From assembly GCF_036323735.1 (NCBI RefSeq), contig NC_086020.1, positions 128,460,210 through 128,524,209 of the forward strand: DNA of 64,000 nucleotides. Direction: 5' to 3'. Position 1 is the stretch's first letter, and each line of letters opens with the position of its first letter. A model generated the notes under the pieces. It was given only the letters and a program-made list of their open reading frames with translations, searched no databases and had not been told where the DNA came from. Made by a program: the position numbers and the translations under genes. This DNA comes from Rattus norvegicus. Its lineage: Eukaryota; Chordata; Mammalia; Rodentia; Muridae. Of the stretch, positions 1-11,374 are shown in pieces.

Positions 1-1470
1 AAAGATCTTTACCAATCCTACAACAGATAGAGGCCTTATATCCAAAATATACAAAGAACTCAAAAAGTTAGACCGCAGGGAAACAAATAACCCTATTAAA
101 AAATGGGGTTCAGAGCTAAACAAAGAATTCACAGCTGAGGAATGCCGAATGACTGAGAAACACCTAAAGAAATGTTCAACATCTTTAGTCATAAGGGAAA
201 TGCAAATCAAAACAACCCTGAGATTTCACCTCACACCAGTGATAATGGCTATGATCAAAAACACAGGGGACAACAGATGCTGGCGAGGATGTGGAGAAAG
301 AGGAACACTCCTCTATTGTTGGTGGGATTGCAAACTGGTACAACCATTCTGGAAATCAGTCTGGAGGATCCTCAGAAAATTGGACATTGAACTGCCCGAA
401 GATCCAGCTATACCACTCTTGGGCATATACCCAAAAGATGCCCCAACATATAAAAAAGACACGTGCTCCACTATGTTCAGTGCAGCCTTATTTATAATAG
501 CCAGAAGCTGGAAAGAACCCAGATGCCCTTCAACAGAGGAATGGATACAGAAAAGGTGGTACATCTACACAATGGAATATTACTCAGCTATCAAAAACAA
601 CGACTTTATGAAATTCGTAGGCAAATGGTTGGAACTGGAAAACATCATCCTGAGTGAGCTAACCCAATCACAGAAAGACATACATGGTATGCACTCATTG
701 ATACGTGGCTATTAGCCCAAATGCTTGAATTACCCTAGATACCTAGAACAAACGAAACTCAAGACGGATGATCAAAATGTGAATGCTTCACTCCTTCTTT
801 AAATGAGGAAAAAGAATACCCTTGGCAGGGAAGGGAGAGGCAAAGATTAAAACCGAGACTGAAGGAACACCCATTCAGAGCCTGCCCCACATGTGGCCCA
901 TACATATACAGCCACCCAATTAGACAAGATGGATGAAGCAATGAAGTGCAGACCGACAGGAGCCGGATGTAGATCGCTCCTGAGAGACACAGCCAGAATA
1001 CAGCAAATACAGAGGCGAATGCCAGCAGCAAACCACTGAACTGAGAATAGGACCCCCGTTCAAGGAATCAGAGAAAGAACTGGAAGATCTTGAAGGGGCT
1101 CGAGACCCCATATGTACAACAATGCTAAGCAACCAGAGCTTCCAGGGACTAAGCCACTACCTAAAGACTATACATGGACTGATCCTGGACTCTGACCTCA
1201 TAGGTAGCAATGAATATCCTAGTAGGAGCACCAGTGGAAGGAGAAGCCCTGGGTCCTGCTAAGACTGAACCCCCAGTGAACTAGACTGGTGGGGGTAGGG
1301 CGGCAATGGTGGGAGGGTTGGGAGGGGAACACCCATAAGGAAGGGGAGGTGGGGGATGTTTGCCCGGATACTGGGAAAGGGAATAACACTCGAAATGTAT
1401 ATAAGAAATACTCAAGTTAATAAAAAAAATTAAAATGTAAAAAAAAATAAAAATAAAAATAAAAAAAAAT
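1..1470 (+). mobile_element. Young rat L1, 3' end (ORF2 C-terminus, 3'UTR, A-rich tail)
   Basis: The segment enters the window inside ORF2 and matches the 3' end of the nearly complete L1 at 21.65-28.2 kb almost base for base. ORF2 stops at 715, the 3'UTR follows, and an A-rich tail ends near 1470. The 3'UTR carries the G-rich tract (about 1288-1355) typical of rodent L1. The 5' part lies outside the window. An older L1 3'UTR resumes right after the tail, so this copy probably inserted into that older element. Confidence 0.93.
2..715 (+). pseudogene. L1 ORF2 C-terminal fragment (Cys-rich domain)
   Basis: One frame is open from the window edge to a TAG at 713-715. It encodes the last part of ORF2p, downstream of the reverse transcriptase, with the family's Cys-rich motif CX3CX7HX4C. 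Counting from the Met at 149, the motif residues fall at 44, 48, 56 and 61. The histidine at 56 is a tyrosine here (TAT, 314-316), whereas the equivalent codon in the 26.9-kb copy is CAT. The codon matching the TGA of the L1 at 26.77 kb is AGA here, so the frame reads through. Whether the upstream ORF2 is open cannot be seen. It is probably non-functional because of the lost motif residue. Confidence 0.9.
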
Positions 1471-1960
1471 GCTTGCTGAAAGGAACTGGATATAGTCTTT
1501 CCTGAGAGACACATCCAAAGCATATCCAATACAGAGGTCAATGGTAGCAACAAACCACCGAACTGAGAATACGACCTCTTTTGGGGGAATTAGAGGATTT
1601 ATTGAAAGAGGTGAAGGAACTTCCAATAAAAACAACAATAAAAACAACAATGCCAACCATCCAGAGCTTCCAGGTACTAAACCACTACAGAAAGACTATA
1701 CATGGACTGACCCAGGGCTCCAACTGCATATGTAGCAGAGAAAGGCCTTGTTGGGGCACCAGTGCAAGTGGAAGCCCTTTGTCAAACCATGGTTGAACCC
1801 CCAATGCAGGAGAATATGGGGGGCAATAATGGGGATTTATAGGGGGAATACCCATATGGGAGAGGGGTTGGAGAGTGAATTGGGGCTTATGGACAGGCAA
1901 CCGGGAAAGGGGATAACTTTTGAAATGTAAGTAAAGAAATATATCTAATAAAAAAATTTT
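1471..1960 (+). mobile_element. Older L1 3'UTR remnant
   Basis: Begins with a diverged version of the L1 3'UTR segment found at about 33830-34290 (motif gagagacacatcc, then the acatggactgaccc block) and ends with the tail-type sequence aatatatctaataaa. It lacks everything upstream, consistent with the young L1 on its left having inserted into this older 3'UTR at an A-rich site. Confidence 0.8.
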
Positions 1961-2054
1961 TAAAAGGATTTTAAGCATTTAAATAATTTCAATGGTAATT
2001 CTACAAGTTCTAGCAGATATTTAAAACTCTTTTCAGGTATTACTTTTTATTTTT

Positions 2055-2090
2055 ATGTGTGTGTGTGTGTGTGTGTGAGTGTGTTTGTGC
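2055..2090 (+). repeat. (TG)n microsatellite
   Basis: Alternating TG run with two interruptions near its right end. Confidence 0.9.
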
Positions 2091-2542
2091 TTGAAGTTTG
2101 TTAATCTGTTGCTAAGAGACTGATGTTACAAAACAAAAGGCAAATTGTCTATTTTTCTAATATAGTTACATTTTGTTGCTTTGATATTAAAAGTTTTTAC
2201 CAAATTCTAGCAATTTTTCATAACTAGTTTCCATCTCCAAAGGCAGATATTTATCTAAATTTGGTTCTGCTTTTTTCTATAATCCATTATTGCTTCATTT
2301 TATTTGTTGCTTTTACTTAATTAAATAATTCCAGCTTTATCACTAAATTTTTTTCTTTTCCAATTCATATATAAGTAATCTTCATGATTCAATTTTCTCA
2401 TTTCCATTATGTTATCTTAAACCTATAGCTTAACTCTAGATACTTTATGCTTCTCTTTTTATTTTCAGAAGTTATTTGTATACAAAACACTAGTAAGTCC
2501 ATGTTGTTTTTAAAAAGTATGTGCATAATACATTAAAAAAGA

Positions 2543-2632
2543 AACACACACCTATAAACACACAGACACACACATACACACACACAAACACACACACACA
2601 CACACACACACGCGCGCGCGCGCGTGCGCGCA
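2543..2632 (+). repeat. Imperfect (CA)n joined to a (CG)n block
   Basis: A CA array with T, A and G interruptions passes into a pure alternating CG block at about 2610-2631 (one T). Alternating purine-pyrimidine DNA, and CG above all, favours left-handed Z-DNA. The CpG run is unusual in a methylated, CpG-poor genome. Confidence 0.92.
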
Positions 2633-3059
2633 AGTGTATTAGTGAAAACTTGTCAGTCATTTTTCCAGACTTACATGTGACAACATTAAAATGTCACATA
2701 GACATGTTGATTAGTAAAAATTATAAGATGCATTTTGAAGTAGATATGCAACAGGAGAAATAATCATTAGCATCAATATGACATAATTACACTTCATTTT
2801 ATTGATGAGACTAGATTGCTCTTTTCAATAACAAAATAATCTTTGAAGGTGTAATGATTATGGAATTCAAACGTTTTATCAGTTAATTAAAGTCTACAGA
2901 TTTTATTCTTTACACACTAAAATCAGGGATATATTTCAATTTGAAGTAATACATTAGAATTTTTAAAATATGATCACAATATTATAAATAACTTTTATAT
3001 ACTATTTCCAGTTATTTCATAGTTTTAACCTCATGGTCCAATTTTCTTTATGTTTTAAT

Positions 3060-3425
3060 CACAGAATAGTCTTGTGGTCCTTTGAATGAGAAATATCCTC
3101 TGTTGAATCAGGTCTTTGAACTGTTGGGTCCCAGTTGATGGCATTGTTTGGGGAGTTTTAGGTGGTTTATCCTTGCTGGGTTTGTGATTGTGCAGCCTCA
3201 TTCTACTCCTTATCATGCTCTCTGCTTTGTGCTTGCAAAAAAGATTAGGTATCTCTATATCTTGCCCTAGCTTCCATGCCTGCTACCCATTGCTATGTCT
3301 CCACTACCCCATCAGGTACTCTTAGACTAATGGTACTGGTAGTCATAGGAAAATGACTCTTACTTAAATGAAAGGGTGCTTTATACAAGCACAATAAATG
3401 CTGAATGCATCAAAGTCTCTTTGCA
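3060..3425 (+). mobile_element. Degraded rodent medium-reiterated repeat, URR1-like (tentative)
   Basis: The segment contains the order seen in a common rodent repeat that I recall as URR1 (hAT-Charlie, non-autonomous): tttgaatgagaaat, then ggtcccagttgatggca, a central gggagtttt block, a pyrimidine-rich middle, and caatgcc/ccatgcctgc near the end. A related fragment lies on the minus strand at about 36070-36180. The family name is from memory; the relationship between the two fragments is read from the sequence. Confidence 0.45.
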
Positions 3426-3689
3426 ATAAAAATAATCACTAATTTAAATATTTTAAGTAACCACTATTAGCTCACATGAGATAGTATAACACAACAAGCT
3501 GGACACAGGACACATTTCTTGGCACATTTTCTTGCACTTGGGCATCTGCTATGCTTTCCTTTTTTGTTTCTAATTCTGTGAAGTCTTTTATAAAATCATA
3601 AAAAAAACACCTGTGAATCTTGCCTTTACAGACAAACATAAACTCTTAGAGCAGAATTTTATTTTCTTGTTTTATTCTTTTCTTTTATT

Positions 3690-5008
3690 ATTTTCTTTAT
3701 TTACATTTCAAATGTTTTCCTCTTTCTAGGTTGTCCCTCCAGAAACCCTTATTCGATCCCGCATCCCCCTGTTTCTATGCACCCCAACCCATCCAACAAC
3801 ACCCTTCCACTACTACGCCCAGACATTCCCCATGCACTGGAGCATGTAACCTTCACAGGACCACTTGCTTCTCCTCCCACTGATGTCCATCAAGGCCATC
3901 CTCTGTTACATATGAAGCTAGAGTAATCAGTCATTCCATGTGTGCTCTTTTGTTGGTGGTTTAGTCCCTTGTAGCTCTCGGGGTCTGTTTGGTTGATATT
4001 GTTGTTCTTATAGAGATAGCTATATCAAGCTCCTGTCAGCATGCATTTCTTGCCCTCCAATAGTGTCTGGGTTTGGTACTGTATATAGGATGGATCTCCA
4101 TGTGTGGCAATTTCTGAATGGGCCTTCCTTCAGTCTATGTTCCTCATTTTTTGTCCATCTTTCCTCCTGAGTATTTCTTCCCCCATCTAACAAGGACTGA
4201 GACATCCACACTTTGGTTCCTTCTTCTTGAACTTCATGTGGTCTGTGAATTATATCTTGGGTATTCTGTGCTTTTGTGCTAATATCCATTTATTACTAAG
4301 TACATATCATGTGTGTTCTTTTATGATTGGATTACCTCACTCAGCATGATATTTTCTAGTTCCATGTATTTGCCTATGAATTTCATGAAGTCATTGTTTT
4401 TAATAGCGGAGTAGTACTCCATTGTGTAAATATACCACATTTTCTGTACACATTCATCTGTTGAAGAATATCTGGGTTCTCTCCAGCTTCTGGCTATTAT
4501 AAATAAGGCTGCTATGAACATAGTGGAGCATTTGTTCTTGTTCTATCTTGGAAAATATTTGGGTATATGTCCAGGAGTGGTATAGCTGGTTCTTCAGGTA
4601 GTACTATGTCCAGTTATCTGAAGAACCTCCAGACTGATTTCTGGAGTGGTTATATCAGCTTGCAATCCCACCAACAAAGGAGGAGTGTTCTTCTTTCTCT
4701 ACATTCTTGCCAGTATCTGCTGTCACCTGGGCTTTTGAACTTAGCCATTCTGACTGGTGTGAGGTAGAATCTCAGCATTGTTTTGATTTGCATTTTTGAC
4801 TAAGGTTGTTGAACATTTCTTTAGCTGTTTTTCAGACTTTCAATATTACTCTGTTGAGAACTCTTTGTTTAGCTCTGTATCTCATTTTTAATAGGTTTAT
4901 TTGATTTTCTGGAGTCTAGCTTCTTGAGTTCTTTGTACATATTAGACATTCACCCTCTATTGGATACAGGATTGGCAAAGATCTTTTCCCAATCTGTTGT
5001 GTGCTGTC
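3690..5008 (-). mobile_element. 5'-truncated L1, minus strand
   Basis: Reading the minus strand from right to left, the element starts abruptly in the ORF2 C-terminal region (near 5008), passes the ORF2 stop near 4320 and has a full-length but diverged 3'UTR. It ends at the complement of the usual gaaatgtaaataaag tail followed by T-rich sequence near 3690. Heavy divergence suggests an old insertion. No clear target-site duplication was found. Confidence 0.88.
4321..5008 (-). pseudogene. L1 ORF2 C-terminal remnant
   Basis: Minus-strand translation at 4521-4321 gives a recognisable ORF2p C-terminus (FIIARSW, then MEYYSAIKNNDFMKFIGKY). The upstream half is broken by frameshifts and ends at the truncation point near 5008. 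It lacks endonuclease and reverse transcriptase. Not functional. Confidence 0.85.
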
Positions 5009-7409
5009 TGCAACAAGCTCTCACAGTTAGTCATAGCTTACTGTTGGTATTACATGATACCCAAATTTATCTCTGTTTTATATTTCTGAATATCAAAAAT
5101 TGTAAATATTTATGAGGTGTAACCATATATAATAAAACGATATCTCTAAATGTAGACCATGTTTTTATATTAGCTGTCAATTTTTCCTGGCAGATACTGT
5201 GTAAGACTATTGGACTATCAGAACATAAAGCAGAAATTAATTTTTCCTAATGCTTTCTCTTGTAAAAATATACTTGCAAACTGATGAATTATTAATATAT
5301 ATTCCATATGTCTAAGGCATTTACATTTAGTATTGCCAAACATTTATATTAAACAGAGACTATAAATATAGCCTTTTACTTCCCAGCCGACTTATTAAGA
5401 CTCTGCAATGGGCTATTTCTGGTTCTTCAGCTTCAATTCTACTTGAAGCCTTTGTCACCTGGTTAGGCAGCTCCATATCTTATTTGGTTTCCTCACCTCT
5501 TCCTGCTTCTGCACTGACTTTTCTGATATGCTCGTCTATGATAATAGTCACATACTTCCTTATCTGTTTGATAAGCTTGTTATAATTATGGCAAGAATTT
5601 GTAATGCTGTATGTTGTAACAGTGATTTCTCATAAACTCCCTAATCCTAAAATCAATAACTACAATTAGTCATTGTGGTTTGGATAAGTAACCAGCCAAG
5701 CTTGTAATTGGCCTTCCACTCTTTACTCTTTAAGGTAATATTTTCTAAGATTGTTCATATGATGTTGATATTTTAAATGTCAAATCTGTGGCTTAAAAGT
5801 TTTCTTTGAGTATTTACACAAAACATGTTTAAATTTATGACAAGTTTTGCAGTTGTGACTTTAAAAGCATTTCTCAAACGTATGTCTTCTTTCTCACCTT
5901 TATTAAAGGTTCTTTTGTTTGATTTTTCTTGAACTGCCCTTCTTTGTGCATCATTTGGAAGTCTATTAACATGTGCCATGCTGAATTTCCTATTATTAAC
6001 ATGAAACATTTGTGTAATGAGTATCTACAACTAAAATTCTAGAACTGTACCATGTTTGGTAGGATGGGTTATCAATGCTAAAATACAACATCTAGTACAG
6101 AGAAACATTGTGCTTTCTGTTTTTGTTATTAGGAAATTGATATTTCACATTATGTAATAAAGTGATTTTTCACTTTTTTCTCCATGAAGCAATTTTTTTT
6201 GTAGAGATATTGTGCTGGAAAGTTTTAAGGTCAAGTCAGAAGAGGACAATTATGCTTGATAATGACAAATCTCTAATAAACGTACACGCACTTTGCTACA
6301 CACTAATGGTATAAACTGTGGTTTTTCTTGTGTTTGTGAACAGCTTTGCTAATTTGCATATTATCATTATGCAACGCATGTTTCAATGGTTTCTTATAGA
6401 AATCCATTTACCAGCTACAACAATAATAAAATATATTCATGTCAGAGATGCAAAGTTATTGGTTAAATATTTAGTGCTTAATAGATTTTTCTACCTGCTG
6501 AGTCTTGCAAATATGCTGATAGTTTGCAATGTAGGGAGAAAGCTCTGCAGATCTTTGCACAGGGAGCCAGATGGCCTTTAACCATGACCTTTGCCCAATG
6601 CTATTAGCATCCAAGGGAGCTGAGAAGCTCTGGCTCATTATCCACAACCAGATGTTTTCTACTTCTCTATCACTGGTGCTAAGTGGCAGCTAATGTCTGG
6701 CACAATGGGTATTTGCTTGAACCTATGATCCATGAAATTCTGTCTCTTACAATACAAACACCACCCACTGACACAAACATTTCCTTATGCATTTGTAAAT
6801 GAACCATTCTTTCTATTAGGAAATCGTGCTAGACTCTCAGAGACACTCAATTTAATATTTACAGTCTTTCACATCTGACAGCAAATAAGAAAAAGAGAAC
6901 TGAAAAAATTTATAAAATTAGACATATGAATAAAACTTATTTCAGAATTATTTTTGTTGTTGTTATATATGTCAACCAGTATGTGAAATCTGTAAAGCCC
7001 AAACAAACTTCAATTTACACCCATCAGTTTGTGGAGAGGCTCACAATAAAATAAGAATGAGTACTAGTTATTAGAAAACTCTGTGTCATGATGTATTTTG
7101 TTTTTTTTTTATGACTGTTGTTTTTTCAAGTCATCCTTGGTCAGTCTGAACTGCTTGAAATAAACTAACATAACAAAAAGCACAGACTTAAGCTATAAAA
7201 AAGAATATAGTCTGATCATACTAAGCAACGGGTCTGGTTATACGTTCATCTTGCATTAAACTTGGACATGTAATGAATAAAATCTTGTATATGTTATAAA
7301 TTATCAGGAATATATTTTAATTTTGAACACATCTAATCATTCATTCAGCTATATTATTGCAAATATTACTATGAAGAAGAGTTAGTGTTATATATGTATA
7401 TATTTCTTA
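5009..7409. other. AT-rich single-copy-looking spacer
   Basis: No long frame with coding character and no repeat I recognise. Isolated short open frames (for example 6318-6581) have no domain signal. One small stretch with transcription-factor-like motifs is listed separately. Confidence 0.5.
6351..6596. promoter_or_regulatory. Possible regulatory cluster: octamer and DR1-like motif
   Basis: An exact octamer ATTTGCAT lies at about 6353-6360. About 225 bp downstream, TGACCTTTGCCC (6585-6596) reads on the minus strand as GGGCAAAGGTCA, a DR1 half-site pair of the HNF4/RXR type. The surrounding 300 bp are less AT-rich and more complex than the flanks. Motif matches alone are weak evidence; no promoter or gene is visible nearby. 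Confidence 0.2.
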
Positions 7410-7421
7410 AATTTCTAATGA

Positions 7422-7482
7422 CATACACATACACAAATACACATAGACACATACAAATACACACACACACACAAGCAGACAC
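7422..7482 (+). repeat. Imperfect (CA)n microsatellite
   Basis: CA-rich array with T, A and G interruptions. The longest pure stretch is near 7458-7472. Confidence 0.85.
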
Positions 7483-7592
7483 AGATGCATACGTATAAAT
7501 TTATATTCCTTTCTGTTTATGTAGCTGTGCGAAGTCATCATGCATGATGGGGTAAGAATTTGGTGAATGTATATATGATTAATGGGGTCCCG

Positions 7593-8271
7593 TGTCTGCT
7601 CGACCACTGGGCTCGGCCTGCTCAGGAAGGCAGGACATGGAAAGCTTGACAGTGCTTACACCACGCTGCTGCCTGGGTGTGTGTTGGGCTATGTGAAGCT
7701 GCGGGAGACGGTTCCAGGGTGGGGAAGCACAGTCTGAGGCATGAGACACTGACTGAGCTGGCTGAGGGTCCTGGACCTGCAGGGAAGCTGGAGCCTTAGG
7801 TTCTCAGGCTCTTGGTCATCCAGGTGCTGCTTGATGCTGTGGAAGAACTGGGATCAGATTTGGGGCCCACAGGCTGGATCTAGCCTATGGTCAAGGGGTT
7901 AAAGGCTTGTCCCGCTGGGGAAGAGTCTTTGGCTTGACAGTGGTGAGTTGAAGGATTGGTGGCACCCACCACTGGGAATGCAGGGAGGCCTTCTCTGGAA
8001 GATTAGATGGTGGCTCTGTAGGCGAAAGCTTTCTCTAAGGCTCCCCTTGGCAGATCCCCTGAAAAGAGGCAGTCCATGGTATCAAAGCATTTATTGTCAT
8101 GGTTGAAAGTGGATGAGTAAAACTGCATCTGACTTCTGAGAGTGGGCCTGAGATTAAATACCTTTTGCAGGGAGGAGTGGCTAGGAAGGAAAATTCAATT
8201 ACTAAGCCTCCAGGCCTTTAGACACCTCATTATAATGGGGATCTGTCTTGAGCATATGTGACCTGTGATCA
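7593..8271 (-). mobile_element. Solo-LTR-like element, minus strand (unclassified endogenous retroviral LTR)
   Basis: This island is clearly richer in GC than its flanks. On the minus strand it starts TGATCACAGG (8271 leftward). A TATA-like TATTTAA lies at 8160-8154 and a polyadenylation signal AATAAA at 8095-8090, about 65 bp later. That is the U3-R spacing of an LTR, followed by a long U5-like stretch. No gag, pol or env sequence and no primer-binding site is visible, so it reads as a solo LTR. The left boundary is uncertain and no clean target-site duplication was found. Class II (ERVK-like) is a guess. Confidence 0.5.
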
Positions 8272-8480
8272 CCATATCCATATATACGTTTATATATATG
8301 CCATAAAATTGGTCATATTTTATACACATTTATTGTATATTACATGTGATGGGGCTCAGAAGATAACATGTAGCAATCACTTCTTTCCTACAATATGGGT
8401 ATCAATGTTCTTACTCAGATTTTGAGTTTGACATGTTTATGCTAATTCATCTTGCTTGAAGCACACATGTGCAAGTGCAT

Positions 8481-8528
8481 GTGAGTGAGTGAGTGAATGA
8501 GTGAGTGAGTGAGTGAATGTGTGTGTGT
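8481..8528 (+). repeat. (TGAG)n microsatellite passing into (TG)n
   Basis: Tetranucleotide GTGA repeat with two A-for-G variants, ending in a short TG run. Confidence 0.9.
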
Positions 8529-11374
8529 AATAGAAGAGTATATATTTGTTAGAGCTTCCAATGAAACATTAACACAAACTGTATATTAAGGCAGTATTAA
8601 GGAAACAAACAAACCCCTAAAATCCTTGAATAAAAAAGAGAAAGCAAATTCTTCTTATATTTCTATGTTTAATCAACTTATAATCATATGAAATAACAGT
8701 TATAATCTTGATGTAACTGAATGTATTAAAAGAAGACAAACCCAGAAATAAAGTTACCAGTATCCCAATAGAAATGTTACAACAAAAGTAACACTTTCTC
8801 TTAGAAGCTGTAACTTCAAACTGATCCCAAAGGCTTGCTTTAGACTAAGGACAGAGAGACTGGATTTTCAATTCTGGTTTCTGAATTGCAGACTCATAAA
8901 CTTATGACTATATACAAGCAACTCACTCTCACGTTTTCTCATGATTGAGTCTTCCCTGCTCTCTCCTTTTAACTAAAATTACAATGTGGTAGAAAACTTG
9001 TTCTATATCTTGAGGTAGATGGAAGATTGATTTCATATGTCACAGAACACACAAAATAAAGAGTAAATGTGGCAACAGGAATCAGTGTACAATGTGTGTG
9101 GCCAAAGAACGTTCTTCCTAGTATACCCATTGACCTACTCAGTGATGAAAACCTAAGAGGCATTAGTTTTCAATAAACTTCTAACTCAAAATAGTCTTCA
9201 GGCTACTAGAAAACTCATCCCATGCCTAGCATGGCCACATCTTTGTATTTAGTAAATTAAATAATTTGCAAGACACAAAATAAACAATTACTTTATTAAT
9301 GATCCTCGAGAAATAGAGAACAAAGAAAAATCATAGCTCTTATACAAGGAAATTGGCAGAGATGTAAATATAGGTAATGTTTCTAAGAACAGAGAAATGG
9401 ATGTGACCATCTGATGCCTTTAGGACAATTTGTTTACAATGCTAAATGATTTTCTCATTTTAAATTCTTTCTAAGCCAGTTTCCCTCCTGCAAACATGAG
9501 GAGAAATAAAGAAATAGTATTGTCAAGATTTTAATCACTTCATGGTGTTATCCTTATATTGGTAAAATTTTAAGTGTCCTTGAAATAAGAGTGGGAATCA
9601 CAGAATACACTGGGTTTCAGTGAGAAAGTGTGATGTTGGTGTCCATTCCTAGCCTTATACAAAACATCTATATATTTGAATCATTGGACAGTCAACAGAT
9701 TTCTCATAAGTCTGAATAAGCCAATTCATAGATTAAAAACAAACATTGTATTTAGTGCAGTATGTTTGTGTTCTTCAATAGTCTTCAAATCTTTGTGAAT
9801 CACTGGTTATAATTTCAAAATCAAACAGCCAATTAGAGCAGATACATTTCACTACTTAGATGTGGACACCAGGGCAAGAGATAAGTGAATATGATCCTAC
9901 ATGTGTTGGCTGTGAGCAAGTCTGCAACTGCATGCTAGCAACTCTACATATTTATTAAATAAATATCTCAAACATGTATTCACAAGCAAGTCAAATCCAA
10001 AACTATAGCATTCTCTTCATAATATAGATGATAGAAATTTACCATTACAGCACCCTCTTAAATCTAGCATATTTAATTTCATTAACATTCAAACATTGAG
10101 GAAGAAGGATGTCAAACATTGAGGAATGGAGAAAAATGATATGGTAGTAGGGTTGTTTAGTAAGCCACAAGGAATTATATTATTATTTATTTATCTAAAA
10201 TTACACATAGTCCATAAAATCTGTATATATACATAAACATATGTAGTGTCAACTGCTAAGTTTTGAAGATTGAAGCAATAGTTTTCTCTCTAGTGAAGAG
10301 TACACAAAGTGTTTATACAATATCAAGTGTCAGACCTGAAATCACATAAAAGAAACACTGAAGAGACTGAACAGGTTGGTCTTAGATATTAATAAAAATT
10401 TAAATGTTTTCTTGTCTTTCTATTTGTCACAGGTAGATAAAAGTCATGCCAAATCTTCTACCAACCATTAAATGGGTATATTAATTAGTCAATGTTCACA
10501 GTCTTTACACTAAAACAGCTGCTGCAAAATAAAGAGGTGATGAACAATAAAATGAAATGAAAACCTAAAATTTATTTTCTAACGTTTATTCTAGCATTTT
10601 CGTACAAGCCACATCTAATCAATTCTCATTTTATAGGCTCTTTGAATCAGCATATGCTTTTCTGCTGTTTTTTATTACATTTTAAAATGTACTTCAAACT
10701 ATTATATTCTTTCATTTTACTATGTATATTTCTTCCCAACTATTTTACTCCTTCTTGTTCTTTTCAGTTCCCTTTCCAATCATAGACTGTTGGATTGAGA
10801 ACTTATAATAGGTATTATTTTAGCAATAATTTAGTAATAGATAAATGGTTTCATGCAAAATTTCCACACTTTTAAAAATGCCTCATGTTAGTATATGAGG
10901 CCAATTCTGGGGCGGAGTGAGACTGTAAATATGACATGAACCAAAACAGAAAGACCCTTCCATGCATGTCATGTGAAAAATGTGGGTCTAAAATAGACCT
11001 TGCAGATTAATGGACATGATTAAGTATCACTTTTCTTTATACTGAGATTATGATTATAAGAAAAGGGAAGTTGTTCATGACATCAATGGACTCTCACAAA
11101 AATATGTTTGTGCTAATTACTGATGATGTGTCATAGGGGAAGGATAAGAAGTTCTCAAGGGTGCTGTGAGAAAAATGTATGAGATAGAGGTAAACACACA
11201 GACTCCTTTTCTTCCCCATACCCTGGATGATCAGCACTTGCTCTGAAACATGTTTGCTTTCTACCAATTCTAATCATGGACATCCAAGACTTAACATATC
11301 CTATGACCTTCCTAAAGCCCTCTATCATAATCATAACATGTGATTTTTAAATCCAAATCTTGCTTTTTCAGTGT
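8529..11374. other. AT-rich spacer, nothing recognised
   Basis: About 2.8 kb of AT-rich sequence without a coding frame, RNA gene or repeat that I can identify. Ancient repeats below my recognition limit may be present. Confidence 0.5.

Noticed and set aside
7593..8271. Possible CpG-island promoter or exon of a host gene
   Set aside because: Few CpGs, no open frame with coding character, and the TATA/AATAAA spacing fits an LTR better.
8481..8528. Regular TGAG units as a possible CRISPR-like or regulatory array
   Set aside because: Four-base period without spacers: a simple microsatellite.
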